64,000 nucleotides of DNA. It comes from Streptacidiphilus sp. PB12-B1b (GTDB taxonomy: Bacteria; Actinomycetota; Actinomycetes; Streptomycetales; Streptomycetaceae). Of this stretch, positions 62,319 to 64,000 are shown one piece after another; within the stretch, counting starts at the first letter, position 1; every line of letters begins with the position of its first letter. The DNA is taken from positions 5,580,001 to 5,644,000 of the forward strand of contig NZ_CP048405.1 of assembly GCF_014084125.1 (NCBI RefSeq), read 5' to 3'. The position numbers were made by a program, and so were the translations under genes. Under the pieces are notes generated by a model. The model saw nothing but the letters and a program-made list of their open reading frames with translations, made no database searches and had not been told where the DNA came from.

Positions 62319-63920
62319 GGCAGCCACGCCCAGCGGGAGCCAGTAGATGGAGATCTGGGGCTCGTACTCCTGGCCGGCGGACGTGATCTCCACCTTGTAG
62401 GTCTGGTTCGCCTTGACGGGGATGGGCGTGGACCAGGCTCCGTAGAAGTTCCTGATCGAGATCCCCGGGCAGGAGACGTTGGCCGTCATGGAACCCACCG
62501 TCACCGTCGCCACGGTGAACCGGTAGAGCCGCTCGTCCGTTGACGGGTTCAAGTTCGCGTAGGTGTTGCTTGCCAGGCGGACCAGCAGAAACCCGTCGGT
62601 GGTGGGCTGCCCGGTCTTGCTGTACGTGCTCACCGCCGTCGTGCTGGACTGGATCGTCGTCATCGTGCCGAGGGCCTTGACGTTCGCACCGGTGACATCG
62701 AGCGCGCCGGACACCCCCAAGCCGGCCTTCGCATCCAGCTTCGCGCCGGAAACCTCCAGGCCCGCCTTCGCGTTCAGCTTTCCGCCCGACACGTCGAGCC
62801 CCGCCTTCGCGTCCAGCTTCCCGGCGGACACGTCCAATCCCGCCTTGGCATCCAGTTTCCCGCCGGAGACGTCGAGCCCCGCCTTCGCGTCCAGCTTTCC
62901 GCCCGAGACGTCCAGACCCGCCTTCGCGTCCAGTTTCCCGCCCGACACGTCGACCCCCGCCTTCGCGTCCAGCTTGCCACCGACGGTGAGGGTGTTCCTG
63001 GCCATGACGTCTCCTTCGAAGGTGGTGGGGCCGAACGCGGTGACGCTGTGGTCCGTGCTGTCGGCGGTGAAGGTGGCGGGGACGGTGATGCTGTTGCTGG
63101 CGGTGAGGGTTTTCGCCCTGATGTCGGCGTCTTTGACGGTGACCGTGGTGGACAGGTAGTGGTGCACGGGTTCGCCGTCGGGGCCGGTGGTGCGGGCGTC
63201 GAGGACGAAGGTGGTGGTGTCGGTGAGGCCGCTGACCGGGTGGCTCTGGCCGGTGACCAGCTCTTCGTCGAACGGTCCCCCGGACAGGTAGTACGCGGTG
63301 TCGTTCTCGCTGCCCTCCCAGCGCAGGATCACCGTGCCCGCGTCCCCGGTGGTGTTGGTGACCTGGGGCTTCTCGCAGGAGAAGCTGCGGAAGAAGAAGA
63401 AGAAGTCGTCGAGGGACTTGGTGACGTTGGGCATGGCGATGTCCTGTTCGGTCCAGTCGTCGTCGTTGTCGAAGTCCGGGTCGTCGTCTGTGGTGACCTG
63501 GGCGGTTACGGTGAACGCGACCTCGCCCGGGGTGCGGCTCACCGAGATGCGTTGGAGGGTGAGCGTGAAGTACGACTCGTCCTCGAAGCTGAACCATTTG
63601 TCGCCGCGCCCGCTCTTGGTGCAGGTGAACGTCGTGTGGTCGTCGGCCTCAAGGGTGTCGATGGCCCAGCTCCCGGTGCTGGTCTCGTACTCGGTCTGGA
63701 TGCCGGGGTTGCTGGTCAGGTCGTCGTGGGCGGTACCCACCGGGACGGTGACGGTGATCCACCGGCACTTCACCTCGGGCTGCGCCGGCGGTTTAGTGAA
63801 GAAGAGGTCGATGTCGCCCAGCTTGGCCTTGCTGGCCGTGGAGACCGCCAGCGGCAAAGGCAGCGTGGTGGGGGCGACCTGGAGCAGTACGTCGGAGGTG
63901 GTGGTTCGGGTCAGGGACAT
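62295..63920 (-). CDS. fibre-like protein with seven 13-residue repeats; C-terminus altered by IS256
   Basis: This 541-residue protein has no signal peptide. Residues 1-300 are beta-rich and acidic (PDFDNDDDWTEQDIAMPNVT). About 313-404 are seven repeats of consensus GGKLDAKAGLDVS. The C-terminal head (about 410-530) reads TTDGFLLVRLASNTYANLNP and GISIRNFYGAWSTPIPVKAN. The order of shaft repeats then a beta head resembles trimeric fibres of phage or contractile particles, but no family is certain. The gene originally ended LPLGVAA-stop; IS256 supplied seven new codons (GSVRSSV) and the current stop at 62295. Confidence 0.7.
   Translation of the reverse strand: MSLTRTTTSDVLLQVAPTTLPLPLAVSTASKAKLGDIDLFFTKPPAQPEVKCRWITVTVPVGTAHDDLTSNPGIQTEYETSTGSWAIDTLEADDHTTFTCTKSGRGDKWFSFEDESYFTLTLQRISVSRTPGEVAFTVTAQVTTDDDPDFDNDDDWTEQDIAMPNVTKSLDDFFFFFRSFSCEKPQVTNTTGDAGTVILRWEGSENDTAYYLSGGPFDEELVTGQSHPVSGLTDTTTFVLDARTTGPDGEPVHHYLSTTVTVKDADIRAKTLTASNSITVPATFTADSTDHSVTAFGPTTFEGDVMARNTLTVGGKLDAKAGVDVSGGKLDAKAGLDVSGGKLDAKAGLDVSGGKLDAKAGLDVSAGKLDAKAGLDVSGGKLNAKAGLEVSGAKLDAKAGLGVSGALDVTGANVKALGTMTTIQSSTTAVSTYSKTGQPTTDGFLLVRLASNTYANLNPSTDERLYRFTVATVTVGSMTANVSCPGISIRNFYGAWSTPIPVKANQTYKVEITSAGQEYEPQISIYWLPLGVAAGSVRSSV
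62709..62981 (-). repeat. seven tandem 39-bp repeats encoding 13-residue units
   Basis: The coding repeats are KLDAKAGLDVS with GG, AG or GA between them; the 39-bp units vary mainly at third codon positions. The three units nearest the 3' end diverge most (KLNAKAGLEV, KLDAKAGLGV). The lack of spacers and the in-frame period show this is protein repeat expansion, not a CRISPR array. Confidence 0.9.
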
Positions 63921-64000
63921 CGGGAGCCTCGCAGTTCCGGGGGTGTGGGTCTTCCTGCTGGGGTGCGGGGAGGCCGGATGACCAGGGGCTCAGGTGACGG

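Noticed and set aside
62709-62981. Possible CRISPR array
   Set aside because: The 39-bp units are in-frame protein repeats without spacers, and no cas genes are present.

Overview
The window is high-GC, GTG/TTG-start-rich actinobacterial DNA, most likely from a Streptomycetaceae chromosome (Streptomyces, Kitasatospora or a relative). The evidence is a WhiB protein, a PucR-type regulator, two LuxR-family LAL regulators, a Tat-exported hydrolase, a CbpM-like DnaJ modulator beside ClpB, and several actinobacterial insertion-sequence types. No rRNA, tRNA, CRISPR array or replication origin was recognised.

Layout. (1) 1-5370 is an insertion-sequence graveyard. An IS630-type, an IS1182-type and an IS5/IS427-type element sit end to end on one original CTAG site, with remnants of an older IS5 element, a SUKH-like gene and a PIN-domain gene around them. 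(2) 5369-7323 holds a broken secreted-repeat-like gene and copy 1 of an IS256-type element. (3) 7324-10985 has visibly lower GC. It carries two glycine-rich, N-terminally incomplete proteins interleaved with four small membrane proteins, a layout like orphan toxin tips and immunity genes of a polymorphic (possibly type VII-secreted) toxin locus. (4) 11040-14490 mixes pseudogene debris with a TetR/hydrolase divergent pair that has a clear operator. (5) 14843-20741 encodes a secreted phosphoesterase, a ChrA chromate transporter and a secreted Asp-box protein. (6) 20789-25604 encodes a membrane protein, then a two-component system and an ABC-2 exporter. (7) 25990-32218 encodes an L-type lectin-like protein, a secreted VOC protein, a small monooxygenase, a GlxA-type regulator and a phthalate-type decarboxylase with its TetR regulator. 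(8) 32403-38325 holds two tandem LAL regulators. (9) 38617-43933 holds an AraC regulator, four alpha/beta hydrolases (three are paralogues) and Dps. (10) 44035-46426 holds WhiB, STAS and an MFS exporter with a C-terminal monooxygenase-like domain. (11) 46499-58137 holds a PucR regulator divergent from a nine-gene, partly overlapping operon: dnaK, grpE, dnaJ, cbpM-like, clpB, thioredoxin, UBP zinc finger, cNMP/FAD oxidoreductase and DUF1931 histone-fold protein. (12) 58250-63920 holds a broken MFS gene, an IS3 tail, a HigBA-type toxin-antitoxin pair, IS256 copy 2 (inverted relative to copy 1, with an intact 8-bp target duplication) and a fibre-like protein with seven 13-residue repeats whose stop codon was displaced by that insertion.

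How the genes may work together. The dnaK-to-DUF1931 operon reads as one proteostasis and redox module: disaggregation by DnaK/DnaJ/GrpE/ClpB, thiol-disulfide exchange by thioredoxin, a flavoenzyme with a sensory domain, and two poorly understood small proteins. The AraC-controlled hydrolase cluster shows duplication followed by loss of different catalytic residues in different copies. The candidates most worth pursuing as little-described systems are the chaperone/redox operon with its ZnF-UBP and histone-fold members, the hydrolase paralogues with complementary active-site losses, the glycine-rich toxin-tip/membrane-protein island, and the repeat fibre.
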